A stretch of 51,421 bases of DNA, from positions 1-51,421 of the forward strand of contig QHXN01000077.1 in assembly GCA_003222975.1 (NCBI GenBank), written 5' to 3'. The notes beneath the pieces are model-generated. The model worked only from the letters and a program-made list of their open reading frames with translations. It was not told where the DNA came from and ran no database searches. The DNA comes from Acidobacteriota bacterium. Lineage in GTDB: Bacteria > Acidobacteriota > Blastocatellia > Pyrinomonadales > Pyrinomonadaceae. Below, one piece after another: positions 8,712-16,677 of this stretch; position 1 is the first letter of the stretch; each line of letters starts with the position of its first letter. A program made the position numbers and the translations under genes.

Positions 8712-10622
8712 ATGGCTTACATCTTTAGAGGCAGACTCTGCGGATACATCTGCGACGAATGCCCGGAGCCGCTCTCGCGCGTCACGGTCAAGCTCTACCG
8801 AGTCCGCGATGATCAGAACGTCACGGCGCGCGCCGTCGCCTCGCCCAAAGACACCTTTGTCATCCTCGGCGACGAACAGGTGCGCGAGAAGGAGTCGCTC
8901 CTCATCGCCGAGACCGAGACCGACGACGCCGGCAACTTCTCGTTTGAGTTGGGCCGCGAGCAGAAGTACGGCGGCGAGGCGTTCGAGATTGATGTCTATT
9001 GCGGAAACGTCCCGCGCGGACTCAAGCCGCGTCCAGGGCCGCCGCCGCCCGTGCAGTTCAGCATCACGACCTTCCAGCCCATCTGGCGGCAGACCGAAGA
9101 CAGCATCGTCGGCGTCTTCGATTACTGCGTGCCCGCGCGCTACTGGTGCACCGTGCTCGCGCGCCGCCGCCTGTGGGTCATCTGCGGCAGGCTGACGACG
9201 TGCGAGAAGCCGCAGCAGCCCATCGCCGGCGCGGACGTGGAAGCCTTCGACGCCGACTGGCTGCAAGACGACTCGCTCGGCGCGGCTACGACCGACGCGG
9301 ACGGGCGCTTCCACATCTACTACACGCGCCACGACTTCGAGAAGACGATCTTCCCGTTCATCAACGTCGAGTTGTTCGGCGGCCCCGACGTTTATTTCGT
9401 CGTGAAGTTCGCCGGCAACCCCATCCTCACCGAAGGGCAGGCCGAGGGGCGCAAGCCCGGTCGCGAGAACGCGCACACGTGCCTGTGCGTCCACCTGTGC
9501 ACGGACAACCTACCGCACACGCCGCCCGAAAAGACGCCCCACTGGACGAAGGTCGCCGACCGCTTCAACGTCCAGCCGGACCTCTCGGCCCCGAACGACA
9601 ACTTCCTCCCCGAAGGCTACGCCGGAAGTCCTGCGGAGGCTTACGTCTTCGGCGGCGGCGTGATGCTCAACGGCAACTGCCCGTTCAAGAACGCCGCCTC
9701 GCCCACGCACGGGCTAAAGTACCGCTTCCTCGCAGCCGAGTGGGGCTACTCCGCGCCCGGCCCGCGCCCCGGCGCGCTGCCCGACGTGTCGCCCCTGCCC
9801 GCGCCGACCGAGCCGAACGCGACTTGGAAGGTCGTCACCGCCGCCGGCCCGACGTGGGTCGGCGACGTTTACTACAACAACGGCGTGAACCCCTTCGCCA
9901 AGATGTCGGTCTACGTCTCGCCCGACGCCGACGGGTGGATACACCTCGACGGCGTGAGCGTGACGGCCCCGCTCGCGGGCGGTGGGACGACGAGCGTCGT
10001 CTTGAGCGACGACCCGTTGACGGGCAACTGGGTGCGCTCCGGCAACCTGCTCGTCATGGACACCGTCCCGCTCTCCGGCCCACACGCGCCGCCCGCCTGG
10101 GCGTCGGACAGGAAGAACGCGGGCCGGAGTCTGACGGACGGCGAGAAGGCGATCATCCACCGCTTCAGCGTGGTCTTTCAGGTGCGCGACGTTGCCACCA
10201 ACGCGGACATCTTCACCGATACGCGCGACTCGATCATCTTCGACAACTCGACGCCCGTCGGGTTCGTCAACATCGAGGAGCTTTTGTCCGATGCTTGCAA
10301 CCCCATCAAGGGGCTGTCCTCGATCAACGTCCGCTACACGGTTGACCACCCGCACCTGCGCTACTTCCACCTGCGGATCAAGAACAACGCCACCGACCCC
10401 GTCCACGACGAGGCCTCGATGCCGGGCGGCGACTTCGCAGCCGGCTCGTTCTTCTTCCGCGGCGGCGCGAGCGGCCCCGCCGACCCGCCCAACCAGTCGG
10501 GCGGCTTTGCGGTGGACATCTCCGGCGACCCGGCCTGCGCCTACGCCCTTAAGCTGCGCTACTCGACCAGACACTACCAGACCGGCGAATCCGGCGACGA
10601 GGTGCTCTACTGCATCGAATAA
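8712..10622 (+). CDS. Large protein with N-terminal transthyretin/carboxypeptidase-regulatory-like beta domains; function unknown
   Basis: 636 residues, start fixed by a strong AAGGAGGC 7-8 nt before the ATG. Two N-terminal segments look like carboxypeptidase-regulatory or transthyretin-like beta sandwiches: RGRLCGYICDECPEPLSRVTVKLYR with TETDDAGNFSFE, and WVICGRLTTCEKPQQPIAGADVEAFD with TTDADGRFHIYY. The remainder (about 270-636) is unrecognised, probably all-beta, with paired cysteines (CLCVHLC, CNPIKG, CAYALK, YCIE at the end). There is no signal peptide or membrane segment despite domains usually found in secreted or surface proteins, so export, if any, would be non-Sec. It is flanked by unrelated genes. 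I do not recognise a function. Confidence 0.8.
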   Translation: MAYIFRGRLCGYICDECPEPLSRVTVKLYRVRDDQNVTARAVASPKDTFVILGDEQVREKESLLIAETETDDAGNFSFELGREQKYGGEAFEIDVYCGNVPRGLKPRPGPPPPVQFSITTFQPIWRQTEDSIVGVFDYCVPARYWCTVLARRRLWVICGRLTTCEKPQQPIAGADVEAFDADWLQDDSLGAATTDADGRFHIYYTRHDFEKTIFPFINVELFGGPDVYFVVKFAGNPILTEGQAEGRKPGRENAHTCLCVHLCTDNLPHTPPEKTPHWTKVADRFNVQPDLSAPNDNFLPEGYAGSPAEAYVFGGGVMLNGNCPFKNAASPTHGLKYRFLAAEWGYSAPGPRPGALPDVSPLPAPTEPNATWKVVTAAGPTWVGDVYYNNGVNPFAKMSVYVSPDADGWIHLDGVSVTAPLAGGGTTSVVLSDDPLTGNWVRSGNLLVMDTVPLSGPHAPPAWASDRKNAGRSLTDGEKAIIHRFSVVFQVRDVATNADIFTDTRDSIIFDNSTPVGFVNIEELLSDACNPIKGLSSINVRYTVDHPHLRYFHLRIKNNATDPVHDEASMPGGDFAAGSFFFRGGASGPADPPNQSGGFAVDISGDPACAYALKLRYSTRHYQTGESGDEVLYCIE

Positions 10623-10660
10623 GCCGACGCCGCGCCCGCGGTGTGACGCAGACGAACAAA

Positions 10661-10702
10661 GCGCGTGGCCGCGACTCAAGGTATTGAGCCGCGGCCACGC
10701 GC
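10661..10702. terminator. GC-rich hairpin between convergent genes
   Basis: 19-bp arms (10661-10679 and 10684-10702, GCGCGTGGCCGCG core) with a single mismatch and a 4-nt loop lie between two convergent genes. There is no T tract on either side, so it may be a bidirectional end signal that does not depend on a U-run. Its arms have no 7-base period. Confidence 0.6.
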
Positions 10703-10726
10703 CATCTCGCCCTGTTCGGACGGTCT

Positions 10727-11461
10727 TCACTGACCCGTGCTCGCAGTGTTCCGCTCCAGCGTCGGCTTCGGATACTTCTTCAACATCTTCCACAGCAGAA
10801 CCACGCTGCCGTCAAAATCCTTCCGCACGACGCGGAAGGCGACGAGCACGTCCGACGTGTCGTAGTTGACCGAGCGCAGCGCGTAGGTGTTGTTGACGAA
10901 GACGGGCAGCCTGCTCTTGTACGTCCACTGCCCGGCCTGTTGTCCGTCGCTGCCGAACTGCCGATACGCTTTGCGCGCCTCCGCCTCCGCCGAAGGGGTT
11001 TGGAAGGCCGCCATGAAGCGCACGCCCTCGGTCTCGACCGAGACCGTCTCAAGCGGGACGTTGCCGAGATTAGCCATGAAGCCGAAGTCCGCCCCGGCGA
11101 ATCCGACCCCCAAAACATCCTGCTCCAGCTCGATGTCCGAGCCGTGGCCGTACTCCTGCGTCAGGCGCGAGAACGAATAGTACGCCCCGTCACCGTGCGT
11201 CGAGAGTTTACCCATCCACCTCTCCCTCGGCAGCAGGCGGATCAATCCCGTGTGCGGCTGCGCCAGGAACTCCGCGTAGGCGTCCCGGTCTTCGCGCGAG
11301 GGCGCGAGCAGCACCGCCTCTTTCTCTTTGATCTGCTCGCGCAGCGACTCGATCTCGGCGGCGGCCTGCGCGCGGTCGGTCGTCTGCGCGCGGACGCCGC
11401 GGCCCAGCCAGGGCAGGCAGATGAAGAGGAGCGAGAGCGCGAAGAGTTTTTTTACTGACAT
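10727..11461 (-). CDS. Exported protein of unknown function
   Basis: 244 residues. A cleavable signal peptide is clear (MSVKKLFALSLLFICLPWLG, then GVRAQ at about 25). A short coiled coil follows (about 27-50, AEIESLREQIKEKEAVLL). The rest is soluble with no motif I recognise. The phrases YYSFSRLTQEYGHGSDIELEQ and SVNYDTSDVLVAFRVVRKDFDGSVVLLWKML suggest a compact alpha/beta domain facing the periplasm. The start is the ATG at 11461. It converges on the 636-residue orphan across a GC hairpin. A role cannot be assigned. Confidence 0.8.
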   Translation of the reverse strand: MSVKKLFALSLLFICLPWLGRGVRAQTTDRAQAAAEIESLREQIKEKEAVLLAPSREDRDAYAEFLAQPHTGLIRLLPRERWMGKLSTHGDGAYYSFSRLTQEYGHGSDIELEQDVLGVGFAGADFGFMANLGNVPLETVSVETEGVRFMAAFQTPSAEAEARKAYRQFGSDGQQAGQWTYKSRLPVFVNNTYALRSVNYDTSDVLVAFRVVRKDFDGSVVLLWKMLKKYPKPTLERNTASTGQ

Positions 11462-11573
11462 GAACTGCCTCCATTACTTCGACTGAAAACGAAAGGCGCT
11501 GGGGAGACCTTCGGGGTTGGGCGATTTATACTCCGCGCCGTGCGGACTGTAAAGGTCTGCTTCGCGCGCGCGC

Positions 11574-13085
11574 TCAGTAGTGCTCGCTCGTCTTCCCGCC
11601 CTGCCTCGTCTGCTTCGCCCTCTTCGCCTTGCGTCGCTTCAACTCGTCAACCCCCTTCAGAGAGGCGAGCGGCCACAGGCGGTGCTCGACCTCGGCCAGC
11701 CCTGCGCCCACGACCGCGGCGACGACCTCCTCCGATGCCTTGTAGCAGGGCGCGGCCTCGTCCAGGGGCACGTGGCCGTCGGCGTTGACGACGATGCCAG
11801 CCTCTCTGTACTCGTCGTCAATCTCGCGCTGCGAGAGCGTGCGCGTGGCCTCGCCGCGCGACATGCGCCGGCCCGCGCCGTGGTTGACGGAGAAGCCGCT
11901 GCGGCTCGCCCCGGCGAGAGGCCGCAGAATGTAACTCCAGTCCTTGTTGCTCCCCGGAATCAGGACGGGGTGGCCCGTCTCCTCCCAGCGCGTGCCCTTC
12001 AAGAAAGGATGGCCCGCAGGGAAAGCGCGCGTCGCGCCCTTGCGGTGCACCCACACGTCGCCGAACTCCGGGTGCCACTCGCGCTGCACTAGGTTGTGGC
12101 TGATCTCGTAAACCAGTTCCAACTCCTCGCCGAAGACTTCGCGGAAGGTCTCCGACACCTGCTCGAAGATGACCAGTCGGTTCAGGATGGCGTAGTTGCC
12201 GCCCGCGGCGACGGCGTTCAGATAGTCGCGGTAGTGCCTGGACTCCGGGGTGAAGTAGCCGAGGTCTATGTCCTTCAAAAGCTCCGGGTGCTCCCCGCGC
12301 GCCAACTCGAAGTAGTTCGTCGCCAACCCGTGGCCGAAGCCGCGGCTGCCCGTGTGCACTTGCACGAAGAGCGTGCCGGTTTGTTCCGAACGTTGCAGCT
12401 CGATGAAGTGATTCCCTCCGCCGAGGCTTCCCATCTGTTCAAGTCCGCGCTCCGGCCTGCCCTTGCCGCCCCACGGAATCTGCCAGTCGTCTTCGACCGG
12501 GATGCGGTGGCGTTCGGCGCGGCTGCGGTCGAACGTCGCGCCGTAACGTTCGACGTAATACTCCGCGCCCCCGCGCACCAAGTTTTGAAATTCCGACTCG
12601 GAGAGTTTGCCCAGCTTCTTACTCTTCCCGCCGAATCCCATGTCCACTCGCCCCATCACGGCGCGGTTGAACTCAAGCCTCCGCTCCGGCGTCGCGGCCC
12701 CGGCCTCCACGTCCGACCGCGCCGACACCATCCCGCAACCCACGTCGTAGCCGACGGGGCCCATTGCGACTGCGCCGGATTCCGCGTCAGTGATGAGCAC
12801 GCAGCCGACGGGCACGCCGTAGCCGTAGTGCGCATCGGGCGTAATCACGACCATACGGACGCCTGGGAAGCGCGTGGCGTTGACGATCTGGCGGTAGAGA
12901 ATCTCCTCAGCGTCATTCAGGAGTTGCGGCGTGAAAAAGAGACGCACGCGCACCGGCCCGGTGTCCTCGGTCTGCAACTCGTAGTAGCCCGCGCCGTGCC
13001 AGCGCGCGAGGTGCTTCCAGTTGTGCGCGTTCCTGAGTTCCTTCGCGACGCGGAGCGCCTTCGAGACTTCGTTCTCTTTGCTCAT
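11574..13085 (-). CDS. rtcB: RtcB-type RNA-splicing/repair ligase
   Basis: Joins RNA 2',3'-cyclic phosphate or 3'-phosphate ends to 5'-OH ends using GTP and Mn2+, in tRNA splicing or RNA repair. 503 residues. Manganese and nucleotide motifs are in order: PDAHYGYGVPVGCV, MGPVGYDVGCGM, GSLGGGNHFIEL, VHTGSRGFGHGLA, and SVNHGAGRRMSR, which holds the guanylated His of the usual SHGAGR box. The frame stays open upstream to 13358, but that extension is an Arg-rich shadow of the neighbouring gene. The ATG at 13085 (MSKENEVSKALRVAKEL) fits the family start. No RtcA cyclase or archease gene is adjacent. The shikimate kinase gene is 83 bp upstream. Confidence 0.95.
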   Translation of the reverse strand: MSKENEVSKALRVAKELRNAHNWKHLARWHGAGYYELQTEDTGPVRVRLFFTPQLLNDAEEILYRQIVNATRFPGVRMVVITPDAHYGYGVPVGCVLITDAESGAVAMGPVGYDVGCGMVSARSDVEAGAATPERRLEFNRAVMGRVDMGFGGKSKKLGKLSESEFQNLVRGGAEYYVERYGATFDRSRAERHRIPVEDDWQIPWGGKGRPERGLEQMGSLGGGNHFIELQRSEQTGTLFVQVHTGSRGFGHGLATNYFELARGEHPELLKDIDLGYFTPESRHYRDYLNAVAAGGNYAILNRLVIFEQVSETFREVFGEELELVYEISHNLVQREWHPEFGDVWVHRKGATRAFPAGHPFLKGTRWEETGHPVLIPGSNKDWSYILRPLAGASRSGFSVNHGAGRRMSRGEATRTLSQREIDDEYREAGIVVNADGHVPLDEAAPCYKASEEVVAAVVGAGLAEVEHRLWPLASLKGVDELKRRKAKRAKQTRQGGKTSEHY

Positions 13086-13168
13086 AGCCCTCGTGCTCGT
13101 TCGTAAATTTTTCGGAACTGTACTCTGCACGGACGCCGTCGGGCAAAGACGCCCGGCGCGTCTCTCGG

Positions 13169-13714
13169 TTAAGTCCGCCGCGCGGCGGCGGCGATCTCGG
13201 CGGCGAGTTCCTCGACGCCGAGCGGCGGCGTCACGCGCACGCGCAAGGAGGCGAGCCTGTAATCGGCGAGCCTTCGGTCGTAGAGTTCGCGCGCGCGCTC
13301 GCGGTCGCGTGCGAACGGGCGCTCCGCCGCGCCGCCGCCGGTGATTCTCTCCCAGCACAGCTCGAACGGCGCGTCGAGCCAGACGGAGAGGCAGCCGTGC
13401 GCGGCGACGAGGGCGCGGTTGCGCTCAAGCGTCCAAGTGCCGCCGCCCGCGGCGATGACGCGCGCCGCGCCTGTCTCCAAAGCTTCGCGCAGCGCGTGCG
13501 TCTCGGCCTCGCGGAACGCGGCCTCGCCGTCCTCGTCAATGAGTTGCTGCGGCGTGCGTCCTTCGCGCGCAGTGACGAGATCGTCGAGGTCGAGCGACGC
13601 GCAGTCGAGCAGACGCGCGAGCGCGCGGGCGACGGTCGTTTTGCCCGCGCCCATGAAGCCCGTGATGACGATGCGCCGCTCTGAATGGCTCATCCGATTT
13701 ATCGCCCGACGCAC
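13169..13714 (-). CDS. aroK: Shikimate kinase
   Basis: Phosphorylates shikimate at the 3-hydroxyl with ATP, the fifth step of the chorismate pathway. 181 residues. The P-loop is GFMGAGKTT (19-27). The substrate site has SLDLDDLV, the conserved GEAAFREAE and AAGGGT. The LID region is RPFARDRERARELYDRR. I favour the GTG at 13714 because GGAG lies 6 nt upstream; the ATG at 13693 (MSHSERR) has no ribosome site. It begins 16 nt after the aroA stop on the same strand, so the two form an aroA-aroK unit, and its product feeds aroA directly. Confidence 0.94.
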   Translation of the reverse strand: MRRAINRMSHSERRIVITGFMGAGKTTVARALARLLDCASLDLDDLVTAREGRTPQQLIDEDGEAAFREAETHALREALETGAARVIAAGGGTWTLERNRALVAAHGCLSVWLDAPFELCWERITGGGAAERPFARDRERARELYDRRLADYRLASLRVRVTPPLGVEELAAEIAAAARRT

Positions 13715-13730
13715 ACCGCGCTCCGGTCTC

Positions 13731-15161
13731 TCACCTCTCGGTCAGCGATTCGAGCAGCGGGAAGAATTCGGGGAAGGAGACGGCGACGCACTCCTCAGCG
13801 CCCTCAATGAAGGTCTCGCCGGAGGCCGTGAGCGCGGCGACGGCGAAGGCCATCGCGATGCGATGGTCGCCGAAGGACTGCACGCGCGCGCCGCGCAAAG
13901 GCGTGGGGCCTGAGACGCGCAGGCCGTCCTCAAACTCCTCGACCTCAGCGCCCATCGCGCGCAGGTTCTCGACCGTAGAGCTGATGCGGTCGGACTCTTT
14001 CACGCGCAGTTCGCGCGCGTCGCGTATCTCCAATCCGCCCTCGACTCGCGAGCCGACGACGGCCAGCACCGGCAGCTCGTCAATCAGCCGCGCGACGGCG
14101 GGGCCGCGCAAGACGTTCGCGGCGCGGGGCGCGCGCGCGCCGACGGCATGGGCCTCGCGCGCGGCGGCGCGGGCTTGTTGCGCATCCCCTCCGCCCTCCC
14201 GCGTCGCGCCCTCATTCAAGCCCTCCGGCGCGAGGCCGTCAGCGCCGCGCGCGCGCACGTCGCCGACAGGCTCGTTGCAGGCGTCGCGCGAGTCGGCGAT
14301 GCTCACGTCCGCGCCCAAGAGCCGGAGCGTCGAGACGATTTCGGCGCGCGTCGGGTTGAGGCCGACGCCCTCGATTATCAGGTCTGAGCCGGGCAGGAGC
14401 GCGGCGGCGGCGAGGAGGAAAGCCGCCGAGGAGATGTCGCCGGGCACGGAGAGGTCGCGCGCCGCGAGGTGCGCGGGGCCGACGACCGTCGCCATGTGGA
14501 CTTCGACGCCCTTACGCTGCGCCGCGAACGTCTCGACCTCCGCGCCGAACCAGCCGAGCATGCGCTCGGTGTGGTCGCGCGTCAGTGCGCCGCGCTCGAT
14601 GACGCGTGTGCGCCCCTCCGCGCCGAGTCCGGCGAGCAGGACGCACGACTTCACCTGCGCGCTCGCAACCGGCGTCTCGTACTCGATGCCCTTCAGCGGG
14701 CGGCGGCCCTCGACGCCGAGCGGCGCGTGCCCGTCCACTGACCCGACGCGCGCGCCCATCAGCTCAAGCGGCTCGATGACGCGGCGCATCGGTCGGCGGC
14801 CCAGAGACTCGTCGCCGTCGAGCACGGAGGTGAAGCCTTGCGCGGCGAGCACGCCCGCGAGAAGTCGCATCGTCGTGCCGGAGTTGCCGCAGTCGAGCGG
14901 CTGCGAAGGCTGACGAAAGTTCGGCGGGCCGTCTTTCGTCCCCGCCCCTTCGACGTGAACTACGGGGCCGTCGCGCTTGACCGACACGCCGAGCGCGCGC
15001 AGTGCTCCGAGCGTCGAGGCGCAGTCGGCGCTCGTCGAGAAGTTAGTTATCCGCGTGCGCCCGCGCGCGAGCGCGGCGATGAGGGCGGCGCGGTGCGAGA
15101 TTGACTTGTCGCCGGGCACCGAGAGCCGCCCGCGCAACCTTTTGGCCGGTGCGATTTTCAC
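13731..15161 (-). CDS. aroA: 3-phosphoshikimate 1-carboxyvinyltransferase (EPSP synthase) with an insertion
   Basis: Transfers the enolpyruvyl group of PEP to shikimate 3-phosphate. 476 residues against about 430 in the family. Conserved sites are VPGDKSISHRAA (15-26), LDCGNSGTTMRLLAG (89-103), DESLGRRPMRRV, ELPVLAV with its Asp, and RVKESDRI. The extra length is an Ala/Arg/Glu/Gly-rich insertion of about 40-45 residues. It lies between NEPVGDVRARGADGL and NVLRGPAVARLIDELP, where other family members have a short connector. The start is a GTG. The downstream aroK follows after 16 nt. Upstream lies heptad repeat 4. Confidence 0.94.
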   Translation of the reverse strand: MKIAPAKRLRGRLSVPGDKSISHRAALIAALARGRTRITNFSTSADCASTLGALRALGVSVKRDGPVVHVEGAGTKDGPPNFRQPSQPLDCGNSGTTMRLLAGVLAAQGFTSVLDGDESLGRRPMRRVIEPLELMGARVGSVDGHAPLGVEGRRPLKGIEYETPVASAQVKSCVLLAGLGAEGRTRVIERGALTRDHTERMLGWFGAEVETFAAQRKGVEVHMATVVGPAHLAARDLSVPGDISSAAFLLAAAALLPGSDLIIEGVGLNPTRAEIVSTLRLLGADVSIADSRDACNEPVGDVRARGADGLAPEGLNEGATREGGGDAQQARAAAREAHAVGARAPRAANVLRGPAVARLIDELPVLAVVGSRVEGGLEIRDARELRVKESDRISSTVENLRAMGAEVEEFEDGLRVSGPTPLRGARVQSFGDHRIAMAFAVAALTASGETFIEGAEECVAVSFPEFFPLLESLTER

Positions 15162-15180
15162 GCCGCAATCTTAACAAAGC

Positions 15181-15308
15181 AGTAGTCAGTAGTCAGTAGT
15201 CAGTAGCCAGTAGAAAACATCCCCTTCTACTACGCGCCGGCTGTTGGGACTCCATAGACTTGAGAGACAAAATCTACTGGCTACTGACTACTGACTGCTG
15301 ACTACTGA
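15181..15308. repeat. Heptad-periodic inverted repeat 4 (AGTAGTC type)
   Basis: Arms 15181-15213 and 15274-15306 match at 32 of 33 positions. The left arm is AGTAGTC x3, AGTAGCC, AGTAG. The right arm continues two bases further. The 60-nt loop is unremarkable. It separates divergent aroA and the RsbW-like gene. Immediately right of it lies TTGACA (15317-15322), a possible -35 box. Confidence 0.93.
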
Positions 15309-15448
15309 CGTTATTCTTGACAGGCGAGCGGCGGGCGTGTTACACCGTGCACGCTTCCGGTAAGCTTCCAGAGCGTGTGGACTTGGCCGCGCCGACTGTG
15401 CCTGGCTCTCCGAGGCGGCGCGGCAGCCGTCTCGGAGTCTTTGAGCCA

Positions 15449-15862
15449 GTGACCGAAGAGACCGTCGAACTCAAACTGCCGAGCCGCGTCGAGTCAATCG
15501 CCGAGGCCGCCGAGGCCGCGACGGACGCCGCGCGGCGGCTGGGATTTGCGGAGGACGCGCTGTTCGGCGTCGAGATGGCCGTGCGCGAGGCGGTGACGAA
15601 CGCCGTGCTGCATGGCAACCGGCGGGACGAGTCGAAGCCGGTCGAGGTGGGGCTGTCGGGCACGCAGGCACAACTGGTCGTCACTGTGCGCGACCGCGGC
15701 GCGGGCTTCGACCCCGCGGGACTGGCCGACCCGACCGCCGAGGAGAACATCCTGAAGAGTTCCGGGCGCGGCATCTTCTTCATGCGCACCTTCATGGACG
15801 AAGTGGCTTGGGAGCGACCCCCCGGAGGCGGCACGCTGGTGCGCATGACGAAGAAGAAATGA
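15449..15862 (+). CDS. RsbW-like anti-sigma-factor serine kinase (HATPase_c_2)
   Basis: Predicted GHKL-fold serine kinase of the partner-switch type. It would hold a regulator or sigma factor until its STAS partner is dephosphorylated. The ATP site shows the N box REAVTNAVLHGNR, the G1 box VRDRGAGFD and the G2 box SSGRGIFFMRTFMDEV. The frame is open from a TTG at 15317, but that codon lies inside a TTGACA promoter-like box and the added residues are not conserved. I chose the GTG at 15449 (MTEETVELKLPS), which has GGAG 11 nt upstream and gives a normal length of 137. The STAS gene follows 151 bp downstream across repeat 5. No sigma factor or PP2C phosphatase gene is in the window. Confidence 0.85.
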   Translation: MTEETVELKLPSRVESIAEAAEAATDAARRLGFAEDALFGVEMAVREAVTNAVLHGNRRDESKPVEVGLSGTQAQLVVTVRDRGAGFDPAGLADPTAEENILKSSGRGIFFMRTFMDEVAWERPPGGGTLVRMTKKK

Positions 15863-15864
15863 AG

Positions 15865-15990
15865 AAGCTGTCAGCGTTCAGCCGTCAGCCGTCAGCTTTT
15901 TTAATCCTCTCGGAAGCAGTCAGGTTTTGATTCACGGGCGCGTCCCGCAGGCAATAAAGCTGAAAGCTGATTGCTGATTGCTGAACGCTT
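15865..15990. repeat. Heptad-periodic inverted repeat 5 (TCAGCCG/CTGATTG type)
   Basis: The arms at 15865-15898 and 15957-15990 match at 26 of 34 positions. The 8 mismatches fall as four pairs, exactly one pair per 7-base unit and always at the same two unit positions. It begins 3 nt after the RsbW-like stop and ends upstream of the AAGGAGA ribosome site of the STAS gene, so it lies within a likely two-gene transcript. Confidence 0.88.
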
Positions 15991-16013
15991 ATTCCACAAG
16001 GAGACTTTCCGCA

Positions 16014-16361
16014 ATGGCTGAACTGAACATACGCGAGCGTCAGGCCGGGGACGTGACGATCCTCGACCTCGAAGGCAAGATCACCATCGGCGAGGGCAGC
16101 GTCAGTCTGCGCAGCGCCATCCGCCGCCTCATCGAGGAGGGCAAGAAGAAAATTCTGCTGAACCTGGCGGGCGTCGGCTACGTGGATTCGAGCGGCATCG
16201 GCGAACTCGTCTCCAGCTACACGACCATCCAGCGCGAAGGCGGCCAGCTCAAGCTCCTCAAGCTGACGCAGAAGATCAAAGACCTCCTGACCATCACCAA
16301 GCTCCTGACCGTCTTCGACGTTTACGACGACGAGGCCGAGGCGCTCAACAGCTTCAAGTAG
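16014..16361 (+). CDS. STAS-domain anti-anti-sigma factor (RsbV/SpoIIAA type)
   Basis: The partner of an RsbW-type kinase. When unphosphorylated it binds the kinase and frees its client. 115 residues, a complete STAS domain. The phosphoacceptor region is [15 protein letters not shown], with Ser59/Ser60 as the likely site. The ATG at 16014 has AAGGAGA 9 nt upstream; an in-frame upstream codon at 15978 would lie inside repeat 5 and is rejected. Adjacent to the RsbW-like gene, it forms a two-gene switch. The ending [12 protein letters not shown] is typical of the family. Confidence 0.92.
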   Translation: MAELNIRERQAGDVTILDLEGKITIGEGSVSLRSAIRRLIEEGKKKILLNLAGVGYVDSSGIGELVSSYTTIQREGGQLKLLKLTQKIKDLLTITKLLTVFDVYDDEAEALNSFK

Positions 16362-16363
16362 GC

Positions 16364-16437
16364 GTAAACCGTGAACCGTAAACCGTGACGAGAGAAAAGC
16401 TGTTCTTTCTTGTCACGGTTTACGGTTCACGGTTTAC
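16364..16437. repeat. Heptad-periodic inverted repeat 6 (GTAAACC/GTGAACC type, copy A1)
   Basis: Perfect 26-bp arms (16364-16389 and 16412-16437) with a 22-nt loop; units alternate GTAAACC and GTGAACC. The left arm starts 2 nt after the STAS stop. The loop is nearly the reverse complement of the loop of copy A2 at 34170-34182, so the two are true copies in opposite orientation. The stretch 16438-16554 that follows holds no recognisable gene. Confidence 0.95.
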
Positions 16438-16554
16438 CTCTTTTGCAGTGCCCTCTGCCGCCCGCCCACGCCCCGGCGGCGCGCTCTTCTCCGCCGTTTG
16501 TCCCATGACCGCCCGCCTGTTACCCTACATCTCCTCGGCGTGCCAACCCGCGCG

Positions 16555-16658
16555 GGAAGTCAGGAATCTAAAGTCTGAAGTTCGGAGTCGAGACGAGGCG
16601 GCTGGCGCACTTTTTCTTCGACCCCGGACTGAAGACTTCAGGCTCCAGACTCCAGACC
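16555..16658. repeat. Heptad-periodic inverted repeat 7 (degenerate AAGTCTG type)
   Basis: The left array at 16555-16596 (GGAAGTC, AGGAATC, TAAAGTC, TGAAGTT, CGGAGTC) and the right array at 16626-16658 (GGACTGA, AGACTTC, AGGCTCC, AGACTCC) pair imperfectly, about 20 of 28 positions. Periodicity of seven is clear in both. It lies directly upstream of the exported-protein gene at 16678. Confidence 0.75.
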
Positions 16659-16677
16659 TATTTTTAGAAGGTTCGTG

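Noticed and set aside
8411..8728. A 105-codon open frame before the 636-residue orphan
   Set aside because: No ribosome site, no similarity, and it overlaps the well-supported start at 8712.
12096..13106. A 336-codon plus-strand open frame
   Set aside because: Antisense shadow of rtcB without recognisable domains.
15181..15308. CRISPR array
   Set aside because: The repeats are contiguous 7-mers without spacers, and arms are inverted; no 24-40 bp direct repeats with unique spacers exist anywhere in the window.
15317..15448. TTG start at 15317 for the RsbW-like kinase
   Set aside because: The codon is part of a TTGACA box and the extra 44 residues are not part of the family; the GTG at 15449 has a ribosome site.
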